DNA of 5,251 bases from PBB1 sp031390425 (GTDB taxonomy: Bacteria; Pseudomonadota; Gammaproteobacteria; Burkholderiales; Burkholderiaceae_C). The stretch spans positions 1 to 5,251 of the forward strand of contig JANMTL010000024.1 of assembly GCA_031390425.1 (NCBI GenBank), in the 5' to 3' direction. The notes below the pieces were generated by a model, which saw nothing but the letters and a program-made list of their open reading frames with translations, was not told the DNA's origin and made no database searches. The stretch's first letter is position 1. Every line of letters starts with the position of its first letter. Below, piece after piece: positions 1-5,157 of this stretch. Made by a program: the position numbers and the translations under genes.

Positions 1-219
1 GGCCAAGCGGCTCGGGTAACCCAGGTCAAAGTCCCGGAGGCGGCGCAGGCCAGGGCTCGCGTCGGTCTGTCCCAGCAAGCGTTCGCGATACTCCTGGGCG
101 TTTCGCCTCGAACGCTTCAAGATTGGGAGCAAGGGCGTCGCAAGCCTACCGGTGCAGCACGAACTCTGCTTCGCGTCGCAGTTGAACATCCAGAGGTGCT
201 GCTTGCGCTGCACACATGA
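1..219 (+). CDS. XRE-family helix-turn-helix antitoxin (HigA/NadS-like), 5'-truncated
   Basis: Reading frame 1 is open from the first base of the window to a TGA at 217-219, giving 72 visible residues; the start lies upstream of the window. The segment from about residue 20 to 47 is a classic Cro/XRE helix-turn-helix: GLSQQAFAILLGVSPRTLQ is followed by the signature DWEQGRRKPTG, then a short helix (AARTLLRVAVEHPEVL). This arrangement at the C-terminus is typical of small HigA-2/NadS-type antitoxins of type II toxin-antitoxin systems. These usually follow a RelE/HigB-type mRNA-interferase toxin and repress their own operon. The toxin would lie just left of the window and is not seen, so pairing is inference. 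It converges on vapC. A stand-alone XRE regulator is the alternative. The fold is clear; the antitoxin role is likely. Confidence 0.8.
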   Translation, partial: GQAARVTQVKVPEAAQARARVGLSQQAFAILLGVSPRTLQDWEQGRRKPTGAARTLLRVAVEHPEVLLALHT

Positions 220-304
220 CGCCCGCCCCTTCCATCGAGGGGGGCACAAAAGGCTGTGCATTTTCTGTTTGTAAATTTCGTGACGTACCTTTTTTGGGGC
301 CAGT

Positions 305-715
305 TCAGGGCAGGAAATCTTCCATACATCGCCCGCAGTGCAAGCCATCCACCTGCTTGAAGTGAGCGTCCAGCGTTAGCAGCCCAGCGCCATGCTCGAC
401 CGCGCTGGCGGCGATCCACAAATCGTTGGTGGGGATGGGCTGGCCCTTGCGCCGCAGCGCGGCATAAACCAGGGCGTAGCTGTGGGCCGTGTCGGCGGTG
501 ACGGTCAGAACATCGACGCGGGGCGAGTTCATGAACTGAGCCAACTCGCCCCGATTGCGGGCTTGGCGGGTGCCTGCGGCAAAGCCCGCGAGCAACTCAC
601 CGACGACCATGCTGTTCAGGTAGAGCTGCTGCGCATGGGCGATCGCCTCGACGATGCTGGCGTCACCCCGCATGAAGGCGGTGTAGGCGTTCGTGTCGAT
701 CAGCAGCGGACGCAC
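305..715 (-). CDS. vapC: VapC-type PIN-domain ribonuclease toxin
   Basis: The 136-residue protein is a full-length PIN domain, the usual size for VapC toxins, which are Mg2+-dependent endoribonucleases that cut tRNA or rRNA and arrest growth when the antitoxin is lost. The four acidic active-site residues are visible: D7 in LLIDTNAY, E40 in VVGELLAG, D98 in TNDLWIAA and D116 in LLTLDAHF. I chose a GTG start at 715-713. It places the LLIDTN strand at the N-terminus as in the family, and it is preceded by GGAGG with a 7-base gap. That ribosome-binding site overlaps the end of vapB (stop at 722-720), so the two genes are 4 bases apart and probably translationally coupled. The frame stays open about 60 codons further upstream, but that part is antisense-frame reading through vapB. 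The cellular RNA target cannot be told from sequence. Confidence 0.93.
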   Translation of the reverse strand: MRPLLIDTNAYTAFMRGDASIVEAIAHAQQLYLNSMVVGELLAGFAAGTRQARNRGELAQFMNSPRVDVLTVTADTAHSYALVYAALRRKGQPIPTNDLWIAASAVEHGAGLLTLDAHFKQVDGLHCGRCMEDFLP

Positions 716-719
716 CGCG

Positions 720-980
720 TCACCTCCAAAGGGCTGGTTCGATCTGTCCGAACGAGCCGGTGACCTTCTCGAACGCGGCTGAATCCTTGGCGCTCCAACA
801 CCCGGCGAGCGCGTCGAGATCGTCATGGCGTAGCCGCGTCGATTTGGCAGGTTTGCGGCCCAGACCGCGATCGATGAGGCGCAGTACCAAGGCATTGACG
901 CTGGCGTTCTCTTTGCCAGCCAGCGCTTTCAGCTCGGCCATCACGGCGGGATCGACACCACGCAAGCTGAGGTTGGACAT
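720..980 (-). CDS. vapB: VapB-type ribbon-helix-helix antitoxin
   Basis: The 86-residue protein precedes vapC in the order normal for this operon. Residues 1-41 look like a ribbon-helix-helix (Arc/FitA-like) DNA-binding domain: a short N-terminal strand (MSNLSLRGVD), then two helices (AVMAELKALAGKE and SVNALVLRLIDRGL). The C-terminal part, with DDLDALAGCWSAKD at about 53-66 and a final IEPALW, resembles the tail that wraps around and blocks the PIN active site in this VapB class. As a dimer it should neutralise VapC and repress its own promoter, with VapC as co-repressor. The start ATG at 980-978 has only a weak Shine-Dalgarno match (GGAA, 5 bases away). The gene begins 46 bases after the chaA stop on the same strand; an own promoter is likely (see 996-1015), though read-through from chaA is possible. 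Confidence 0.9.
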   Translation of the reverse strand: MSNLSLRGVDPAVMAELKALAGKENASVNALVLRLIDRGLGRKPAKSTRLRHDDLDALAGCWSAKDSAAFEKVTGSFGQIEPALWR

Positions 981-995
981 GATTGTTCCAGTGCT

Positions 996-1015
996 ATCAA
1001 AGTGAGTATATTGAT
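996..1015 (-). promoter_or_regulatory. Candidate vapBC promoter -10 and operator
   Basis: On the minus strand, TATACT (1010-1005) is one base from the sigma70 -10 consensus and lies about 25 bases before the vapB start. It sits inside a perfect 5-bp inverted repeat, ATCAA (996-1000) and TTGAT (1011-1015), separated by 10 bases. Ribbon-helix-helix antitoxins typically bind inverted repeats over their own promoter, so this is a reasonable operator. No good -35 hexamer is visible at 16-18 bases spacing. The region is clearly more AT-rich than its surroundings. The short arms could occur by chance. Confidence 0.4.
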
Positions 1016-1026
1016 GATATCTGACC

Positions 1027-2145
1027 TCACGGCACCACCGTCAGGAACAAGAATGCCGCGAACAGCACCAGGTGCACTGCGCCCTGCATCACGGTGGCGC
1101 GGCCGCTGCCGAGGGTGAGGGTGCCGACGATCAGCGTCAGCATCAGCAGCACGATGTCGATCGGGCGCAGGCCGAGCACCAGCGCGAACGGGAACCACGG
1201 CGACAGCGCGGCCACCACCGGGATGGTCAGCCCGATGCTCGCCAAGCCCGAGCCGAGTGCCAGGTTCAGGCTGCTCTGTATGCGGTTGCCACGCGCCGCG
1301 CGCAAAGCGGCGCCGGTCTCGGGCAGCAGCACGATCAACGCGATCAGCACGCCCACCACGGCCTTTGGTGCGTCGGCGGCCGCCACGCCCGCTTCGAGCG
1401 CAGGCGCCAGCGCCTTGGCGAGGCCGACCACGCCGATTAGCGACAGCATCAGCAAAACGAGGGCGCTCCACGCGACCCAGTTCGCAGGCGGTGGGGCGTG
1501 GGCCTCTTCATCGTCGGTGCCGATCGGCAGGAAGTAATCGCGGTGGCGCACGGTTTGCACGAAGACGAACACGCCGTACAGCGCCAGCGAGGTGATGCCG
1601 GCAAAGGCCAGTTGCGAGCCGCTGTAGGTGGGCCCCGCGGTGGTGGTGGTGAAGCTCGGCAGCACCAGTGCCAGTCCGGCCAGCGCGGCCAGCGACGCGA
1701 GCGCCGGGCTGGTGCCCTCGACGCGAAACGCCAGCACGCCGTGGCGCAGACCGCCGACCACCAGGCACAGACCGACGATGCCGTTGCACGCAATCATCAG
1801 TGCTGCGAACACGGTGTCGCGCGCCAGCGTGTTGGCGGCCGCTCCGCCGGCCAGCATCAACGCGACGATCAGCGCCACCTCGATGATCGTCACAGCCACC
1901 GCCAGCACCAGCGTGCCGTAGGGCTCGCCGACACGGTGGGCAACGACCTCGGCATGGTGGATCGCGCAGATCACGGCCAGGAACAGCGCCGCTGTCAGCA
2001 CCGTTCCGAGGACCAGCCCCAGCGGCATGCCCCAGGCCAGCGCGAGCGTCAGCACCGCCAGCAGCGGCACCGCGACGCTCCACAGCGGCAGGCCGGGGAT
2101 CGGCCAGCGGGGGGCTGACCGCGCAGACGCGACATCAATGCTCAT
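1027..2145 (-). CDS. chaA: ChaA-like Ca2+(Na+)/H+ antiporter
   Basis: The 372-residue, very hydrophobic protein belongs to the cation/Ca2+ exchanger superfamily (CaCA, ChaA/Cax branch). Such proteins use the proton gradient to expel Ca2+ and/or Na+ (and K+ in E. coli ChaA) across the inner membrane; length matches the family. The two inverted alpha repeats are visible. The first, at about 63-97, contains HHAEVVAHRVGEPYGT and the membrane-embedded acidic residue E89 in AVTIIEVALI. The second, at about 268-312, contains LLPETGAALRAARGNRIQSS (E276) followed by the glycine- and serine-rich LNLALGSGLASIGLTIP. Around ten to eleven membrane segments are expected. The hydrophilic loop GTDDEEAH at 209-216 between the halves matches the acidic loop of this group. 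The ATG at 2145-2143 has AGGA 7 bases upstream. The gene is divergent from mscS. Ion preference cannot be read from sequence. Confidence 0.92.
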   Translation of the reverse strand: MSIDVASARSAPRWPIPGLPLWSVAVPLLAVLTLALAWGMPLGLVLGTVLTAALFLAVICAIHHAEVVAHRVGEPYGTLVLAVAVTIIEVALIVALMLAGGAAANTLARDTVFAALMIACNGIVGLCLVVGGLRHGVLAFRVEGTSPALASLAALAGLALVLPSFTTTTAGPTYSGSQLAFAGITSLALYGVFVFVQTVRHRDYFLPIGTDDEEAHAPPPANWVAWSALVLLMLSLIGVVGLAKALAPALEAGVAAADAPKAVVGVLIALIVLLPETGAALRAARGNRIQSSLNLALGSGLASIGLTIPVVAALSPWFPFALVLGLRPIDIVLLMLTLIVGTLTLGSGRATVMQGAVHLVLFAAFLFLTVVP

Positions 2146-2159
2146 CGGCCCATCCTAAC

Positions 2160-2186
2160 CAGCCCCTGTGCACGACACAGGGGCTG
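2160..2186. repeat. Perfect 11-bp inverted repeat between chaA and mscS
   Basis: The arms CAGCCCCTGTG (2160-2170) and CACAGGGGCTG (2176-2186) are exact reverse complements separated by the 5 bases CACGA. The repeat lies in the 130-bp gap between two divergently read genes, so it is not a conventional gene-end terminator, and no T-run follows on either strand. On the minus strand it ends 14 bases before the chaA ATG, directly next to the ribosome-binding site. It could therefore be a leader hairpin affecting chaA translation or mRNA stability, or a dimeric-regulator operator. Which of these applies cannot be decided from sequence. Confidence 0.85.
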
Positions 2187-2275
2187 TCGGTGCGACGCCC
2201 AATTCGGCTACAACCGGGGCCGGCGCCGACGCAATGTGCGGTCGAGAGCCCATCTGCACTTAACGGGAGCCACGC

Positions 2276-3082
2276 ATGAACATGGAGTCAATTCAAACCT
2301 TCCTCGGCACCACGGCGATCGACATCGGGCTCAAGGTGCTGGCGGCGCTGGCGTTCTGGATCGTCGGCCGTTGGTTGATCAATCGCGTGATCGGGCTGAT
2401 GCAGGCGGCGATGAACCGCAACAACGTCGATCCGACGCTGACCAAGTACCTCGGCTCGATCATCGCCATCGCGCTGAACATCGCGCTGGTGCTCGGCATC
2501 CTGGGCTATTTCGGCATCGAGACGACCTCTTTCGCCGCCATGCTGGCAGGTGCGGGCGTGGCGATCGGCGCAGCCTGGAGCGGGCTGCTGGGCAACTTCG
2601 CGGCGGGCGCGTTCATGCTGATCCTGCGGCCCATCAAGGTGGGTGACTTCGTCACGGTGGGGGGTGTGACCGGCACGGTGCGCGAGCTGGGCTTGTTCGG
2701 CACCACGATGGTGACGCCTGACAACGTGATGACGATCGTCGGCAACGGCAAGATCTTCGGCAACACGATCCAGAACTTCTCGGTGCTGCCGGTGCGCCGC
2801 GTCGAGCGGGTGGCACAACTGGCCAACGGCGTCGATGCGCTGGACGCTATCGCGCGCTTCAAGGCGGCGGTGCTGCTGATCCCCAATGTGTCGAAAGACA
2901 TGCCGCCCGAAATCAACCTGCTCGAAATGAAACTCGAAGGCCCGCAGATCGCCGTGCGGCCGTACACGCACACCGACCACTACTGGCAGGTCTACTTCGA
3001 CACCAACGAAGCAATCGTCAGGGTGTGCAAGGAAGCGGGCTGGCCGGTGCCCTCGGCTTTGCACCAGATACGCCAGGCGTGA
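2276..3082 (+). CDS. mscS: MscS-family small-conductance mechanosensitive channel
   Basis: The 268-residue protein is slightly shorter than E. coli MscS (286) and has the same plan: TM1 at about 15-36, TM2 at about 60-80, the Gly/Ala-rich pore helix TM3 at about 87-117, a beta domain, and a C-terminal alpha-beta domain that forms the cytoplasmic cage. Diagnostic stretches are AAMLAGAGVAIGAAWSGLLG and FAAGAFMLILRPIKVGDFV (TM3 into the beta domain), GGVTGTVRELGLFGTTMVT, and the N157-G158-K159 signature in VGNGKIFGNTIQNFS. Such heptameric channels open under membrane tension and release solutes in hypo-osmotic shock. By alignment, the E. coli pore-seal residues Leu105 and Leu109 correspond to Val95 and Ala99 here. 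The ATG at 2276 has GGGAG 6 bases upstream; a second ATG two codons later is less well spaced. Divergent from chaA. Confidence 0.95.
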   Translation: MNMESIQTFLGTTAIDIGLKVLAALAFWIVGRWLINRVIGLMQAAMNRNNVDPTLTKYLGSIIAIALNIALVLGILGYFGIETTSFAAMLAGAGVAIGAAWSGLLGNFAAGAFMLILRPIKVGDFVTVGGVTGTVRELGLFGTTMVTPDNVMTIVGNGKIFGNTIQNFSVLPVRRVERVAQLANGVDALDAIARFKAAVLLIPNVSKDMPPEINLLEMKLEGPQIAVRPYTHTDHYWQVYFDTNEAIVRVCKEAGWPVPSALHQIRQA

Positions 3083-3164
3083 AGGCTCGATGCGGCAGTC
3101 GATGCGCGCTGCGGGCTGCAAGATGCGGCTGACGAGCGCGGGGCATTGAACCCATCGGGTCGAA

Positions 3165-3170
3165 CCTAAG
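3165..3170. repeat. Left copy of putative 6-bp target-site duplication (CCTAAG)
   Basis: CCTAAG sits one base outside the left 17-bp terminal repeat of the 3171-3458 element, and the same six bases recur one base outside the right terminal repeat at 3459-3464. Symmetric placement supports a duplication made at insertion. Six matching bases alone could be chance. Confidence 0.6.
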
Positions 3171-3171
3171 A

Positions 3172-3188
3172 CAACGCTGAACAAGTCC
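3172..3188 (+). repeat. Left terminal inverted repeat of the MITE-like element
   Basis: CAACGCTGAACAAGTCC matches the reverse complement of 3441-3457 without mismatch. Weaker similarity continues to about 3200. A 17-bp perfect match at 286-bp outer span is far beyond chance for a window this size. Confidence 0.9.
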
Positions 3189-3243
3189 CCGCCACGCGCG
3201 TTCGAGTCCAAAACCCAGTGAGTTGTGCGCCAACGTTGCGCGT

Positions 3244-3263
3244 CGTGTGCCCGAAGGCACACG
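3244..3263. repeat. Stem-loop in element, 8-bp perfect stem
   Basis: CGTGTGCC (3244-3251) pairs with GGCACACG (3256-3263) across the 4-base loop CGAA. It is one of three hairpins within the inverted-repeat element. No T-run follows on either strand, so intrinsic termination is unlikely. Confidence 0.7.
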
Positions 3264-3295
3264 CAAGCGACTTGGTGCGCAAATCGCCCGTTTTG

Positions 3296-3320
3296 GGCCG
3301 AACCCCTTCGGGGGCGGGCC
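3296..3320. repeat. Central stem-loop of element with C(TTCG)G loop
   Basis: CCCC (3303-3306) pairs with GGGG (3311-3314) over TTCG, the DNA form of the very stable UUCG tetraloop. An outer GGCC/GGCC stem (3296-3299, 3317-3320) closes it across a small internal loop. It lies near the midpoint of the element (about 3314). Confidence 0.55.
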
Positions 3321-3358
3321 TTTGCGGGCCGTTTTCTTGCGTGAACAAGGCGTCGTTC

Positions 3359-3397
3359 CGAAGCCGGGGGCGGGCAGAGAGCCCGACCCCGATTTCG
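3359..3397. repeat. Long imperfect hairpin in element
   Basis: CGGGGGCGGGC (3365-3375) pairs with GCCCGACCCCG (3381-3391) with one mismatch over a 5-base loop. The stem continues outward through 3359-3363 and 3393-3397 after one mismatch, including one G-T pair. This is the strongest fold in the gap between the convergent genes. It could slow or stop transcripts from either side, though no T-tract is present. Confidence 0.65.
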
Positions 3398-3440
3398 CGC
3401 CTTGCGCCTCATCCCGCAAAGACTCCGCCGCGCACGGCGC

Positions 3441-3457
3441 GGACTTGTTCAGCGTTG
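3441..3457 (-). repeat. Right terminal inverted repeat of the MITE-like element
   Basis: GGACTTGTTCAGCGTTG is the exact reverse complement of 3172-3188. It ends two bases before the stop codon of the beta-helix gene (3462-3460). Confidence 0.9.
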
Positions 3458-3458
3458 C

Positions 3459-3464
3459 CCTAAG
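3459..3464. repeat. Right copy of putative 6-bp target-site duplication (CCTAAG)
   Basis: This second CCTAAG mirrors 3165-3170 across the element. It contains the TAG stop (read on the minus strand) of the beta-helix gene, so an insertion here would have left that reading frame intact. Confidence 0.6.
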
Positions 3465-4278
3465 GGCAGAGCGTGCTGTCGCACCCGTTCGTGCCGCTGG
3501 CGCCTACGCCGAGTACCTGCGGGTTGGTCGAGCCGCCGTTGTTGGACGAGAACTGGTTACCTGTCGTGAGCGAAGCGCCGCCTGCCGCGCCATAGCTGCC
3601 GTTGGCGATCACCACGTTTTGCGTGACAAGGCTGTCGTTGGTTCGGATGCCGATGCTGCCGTTTTGCGACACCAGGTTGTGAGTGATCACCGAGTTGGAG
3701 GCAGTGATACCGGAGTTGCCGTTCTTCATCGTCCGGTTGTTCATCACGACAGATTGGCTCGCAAAGATTCCGTCCACGCCGTTGTTGGTGGCGGTGACAC
3801 CTTCGATCAAGCCGCCAGACCCGCCCAGCAACACGCCATAGCGGCCCATGCCGATGATCGAACCGTTGCGCACCGTCACGCCGCGTTGCTCGACGAAGCC
3901 CGAGACACCTACCGCTGTTTCTATGCCTCGGCCCGGGCCGGTCGGGCTGCAAACCACGGGGAAGTTGCCGCAGACCGTCGGGCCGAGGATGGCGAAGCCA
4001 TTGAGGTCGATCGTCACGCCCGACACATCGGGTGCGATTTGAACGGCCGTGGTGGCTGCATTCGGCACCGTCAGGTTGCTCGACAAGCGATAGCTGCCGG
4101 GTTGGGTGAGAGTGACCGGGAAGCCCGGCGCGTCACCCGGCGTCACGCCACCGGCAAGGACCTTGTTCTGGTCGATCAGCACCACACCGTCGACGGCCCA
4201 TGCGGCGGGATGGGCCGCTGTGAGCAAGCTGATCAACAGGGCAGCGGGGACGCAAGACGTCATCGAATGTTTGGACAT
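3460..4278 (-). CDS. Exported right-handed parallel beta-helix repeat protein
   Basis: The 272-residue product starts with a Sec signal peptide: MSKHSMTS, a hydrophobic core at about 10-22 and a probable cut after AWA (residue 28). Next comes a conserved head, DGVVLIDQNKVLAGGVTPGD with PGSYRLSSNLTVP, then VTIDLNGFAILGP at 88-100, typical of NosD/pectate-lyase-like beta-helix proteins. Residues 166-245 form four coils of exactly 20 residues: NG at 166, 186, 206 and 226, Ser at 176, 196, 216 and 236, and Asn at 181, 201, 221 and 241. Cysteines 103, 110, 266 and 271 could form disulfides after export. I see no obvious catalytic centre; the substrate, if any, is unknown. The ATG at 4278-4276 is chosen because GGAGG lies 4 bases upstream and the signal peptide begins there; the frame extends 15 codons further without support. 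It lies 41 bases after the PEP-CTERM gene. Confidence 0.82.
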   Translation of the reverse strand: MSKHSMTSCVPAALLISLLTAAHPAAWAVDGVVLIDQNKVLAGGVTPGDAPGFPVTLTQPGSYRLSSNLTVPNAATTAVQIAPDVSGVTIDLNGFAILGPTVCGNFPVVCSPTGPGRGIETAVGVSGFVEQRGVTVRNGSIIGMGRYGVLLGGSGGLIEGVTATNNGVDGIFASQSVVMNNRTMKNGNSGITASNSVITHNLVSQNGSIGIRTNDSLVTQNVVIANGSYGAAGGASLTTGNQFSSNNGGSTNPQVLGVGASGTNGCDSTLCP

Positions 4279-4319
4279 GGTTCCTCCAGAAGTAACGGTC
4301 ATCGAGGGCACCGATTTTT

Positions 4320-4976
4320 TCAAGCAGCGATCGATCGCAAGCCACCGCGCGCGTTGGCACGGACCCTGGCGGCCAGCGCCAGCGCGAGCAGTGCGAGCGC
4401 CGACGACCCGGGTTCAGGGACGGTCTGGGTGCGGCACCCGGACAGGCAGACGAGGCTGTCCACACTGCCCAGAAATTCAGCGTCGGAACTGAAGAGCCGG
4501 AACTGCCGCAAGTCGAATGCCGCGAAGGCAGGCGGCGCCGTCGGAAGCGCGTCGCTGCCCAGCGCAGTGCCAGTCGCATCCTGAAAGAAGAGTTCCAGCG
4601 TCAGGTCGCCTGCGCTGCCGATTGCGCCGTACTGGTCACCGCTGAAGATGGAGTTGGCGACGTTGACTGTGAGCGATCCACCGATGGTGTACCCCGTGCC
4701 ATCGACGTTCGAGGTGAACCCGAAGCCTGCGCCGACGCTGGCGTAGGAGCCATTTGCTGCACTGGTAATGGAGTCGGTGACGGTGTTGTCGAAGGTAAAG
4801 CTGCCGCTAATGGGAGCGCCGAAGCTTGAAAGCCCGAACGGGTCGTCGGTGACCTTTCCGGCGAAGCCAAAGGTTACCGGTCCGGCCAGCGCTGGTCCAA
4901 CCAGCGCAGCAAGGGCCAGCGCAGCCAATGTTTTGGCACTTCGCTGACGGTGATCGACTCGGGGAGAGTGAAGCAT
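4320..4976 (-). CDS. PEP-CTERM sorting-domain exported protein
   Basis: The 218-residue protein has an N-terminal signal peptide (positive stretch at 6-15, hydrophobic core 16-30, likely cleavage after ALA at 31). A beta-rich body with many Gly, Ser, Thr and Asp residues follows. The C-terminus holds the three parts of a PEP-CTERM signal: VPEPGS at 186-191, a hydrophobic helix (ALALLALALAA), and an arginine-rich tail (RVRANAR). In this family the tail is recognised by an exosortase (EpsH/XrtA-type), which processes the protein for surface display or release, often with exopolysaccharide. Two cysteines (177 and 181) lie just before the motif. The body looks like the common PEP-CTERM type with GPVTFGFAGKVTDD and GAPISGSFTFDNTV near the mature N-terminus, but I cannot name a function. 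The ATG at 4976-4974 has GGAG 8 bases upstream; upstream ATGs would spoil the signal peptide. Probably co-transcribed with the beta-helix gene. Confidence 0.85.
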   Translation of the reverse strand: MLHSPRVDHRQRSAKTLAALALAALVGPALAGPVTFGFAGKVTDDPFGLSSFGAPISGSFTFDNTVTDSITSAANGSYASVGAGFGFTSNVDGTGYTIGGSLTVNVANSIFSGDQYGAIGSAGDLTLELFFQDATGTALGSDALPTAPPAFAAFDLRQFRLFSSDAEFLGSVDSLVCLSGCRTQTVPEPGSSALALLALALAARVRANARGGLRSIAA

Positions 4977-5070
4977 TGCGGGTGTCTCCAGTGGAGGTCG
5001 GCAAGCCAGGCCCGGCCCTTCGCCTCGCCAACGATAGCCAGATATGCAGCGCATGTACCTTTCCAAATTA

Positions 5071-5096
5071 GGGGGTGGCTGCAGAAAACAGCCCCC
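5071..5096 (-). terminator. Hairpin downstream of the partial gene; possible weak terminator
   Basis: GGCTG (5077-5081) pairs with CAGCC (5089-5093), and GGG (5073-5075) pairs with CCC (5094-5096) around a one-base bulge, with a 7-base loop. On the minus strand it lies about 60 bases past the stop of the gene ending at 5158 and is followed by TAATTT, a poor T-run. It could end that transcript, or sit in the leader of the PEP-CTERM gene. The rest of 4977-5157 shows no gene or clear promoter. Confidence 0.35.
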
Positions 5097-5157
5097 AACC
5101 CAACGGCCCTCAACCAGCCGAGACGGGTACGTCGCTTGCCAGGCCAGTCCTCCGCCA

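Larger units (their letters stand above)
3171..3458. mobile_element. MITE-like non-autonomous element with terminal inverted repeats
   Basis: The ends of this 288-bp stretch are inverted repeats. CAACGCTGAACAAGTCC at 3172-3188 is the exact reverse complement of 3441-3457. Continuing inward the match is 9 of the next 12 bases, so 26 of 29 overall. The sequence is flanked by CCTAAG on both sides (3165-3170, 3459-3464), as expected of a target-site duplication. Inside there is no convincing protein gene, but three hairpins (3244-3263, 3296-3320, 3359-3397). This is the layout of a miniature inverted-repeat transposable element, which would be moved in trans by a transposase recognising the same ends. 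It lies between the convergent mscS and beta-helix genes. Which IS family supplies the transposase is unknown to me. An alternative is an ordinary dispersed intergenic repeat with a folding role. Confidence 0.7.

Noticed and set aside
224..245. C-rich/G-rich inverted repeat between the HTH gene and vapC as a terminator
   Set aside because: Only about 5 consecutive pairs form, and no T-run follows on the plus strand; not strong enough to call.
716..895. 60-codon N-terminal extension of VapC
   Set aside because: It would read through vapB in another frame and displace the PIN first strand from the N-terminus; the GTG at 715 has a well-placed GGAGG.
3166..3348. 60-residue ORF inside the element as a possible transposition or toxin peptide
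   Set aside because: No ribosome-binding site or recognisable motif, and it starts within a non-coding repeat; too short for a transposase.
2288..3412. 374-residue minus-strand ORF opposite mscS
   Set aside because: It is antisense to mscS, His/Arg/Gln-rich as is typical of shadow frames, and shows no recognised motif.
3018..3419. 133-residue minus-strand ORF across the mscS end and the inverted-repeat element
   Set aside because: It overlaps the mscS 3' end and otherwise lies in repeat DNA; its composition is Arg/Pro/Gly-rich with no domain, as expected for translation of a GC-rich repeat.
3223..4584. 453-residue plus-strand ORF
   Set aside because: It is antisense to the well-supported beta-helix and PEP-CTERM genes; the long frame follows from GC-rich codon bias and the product is low-complexity with no signal peptide or domain.
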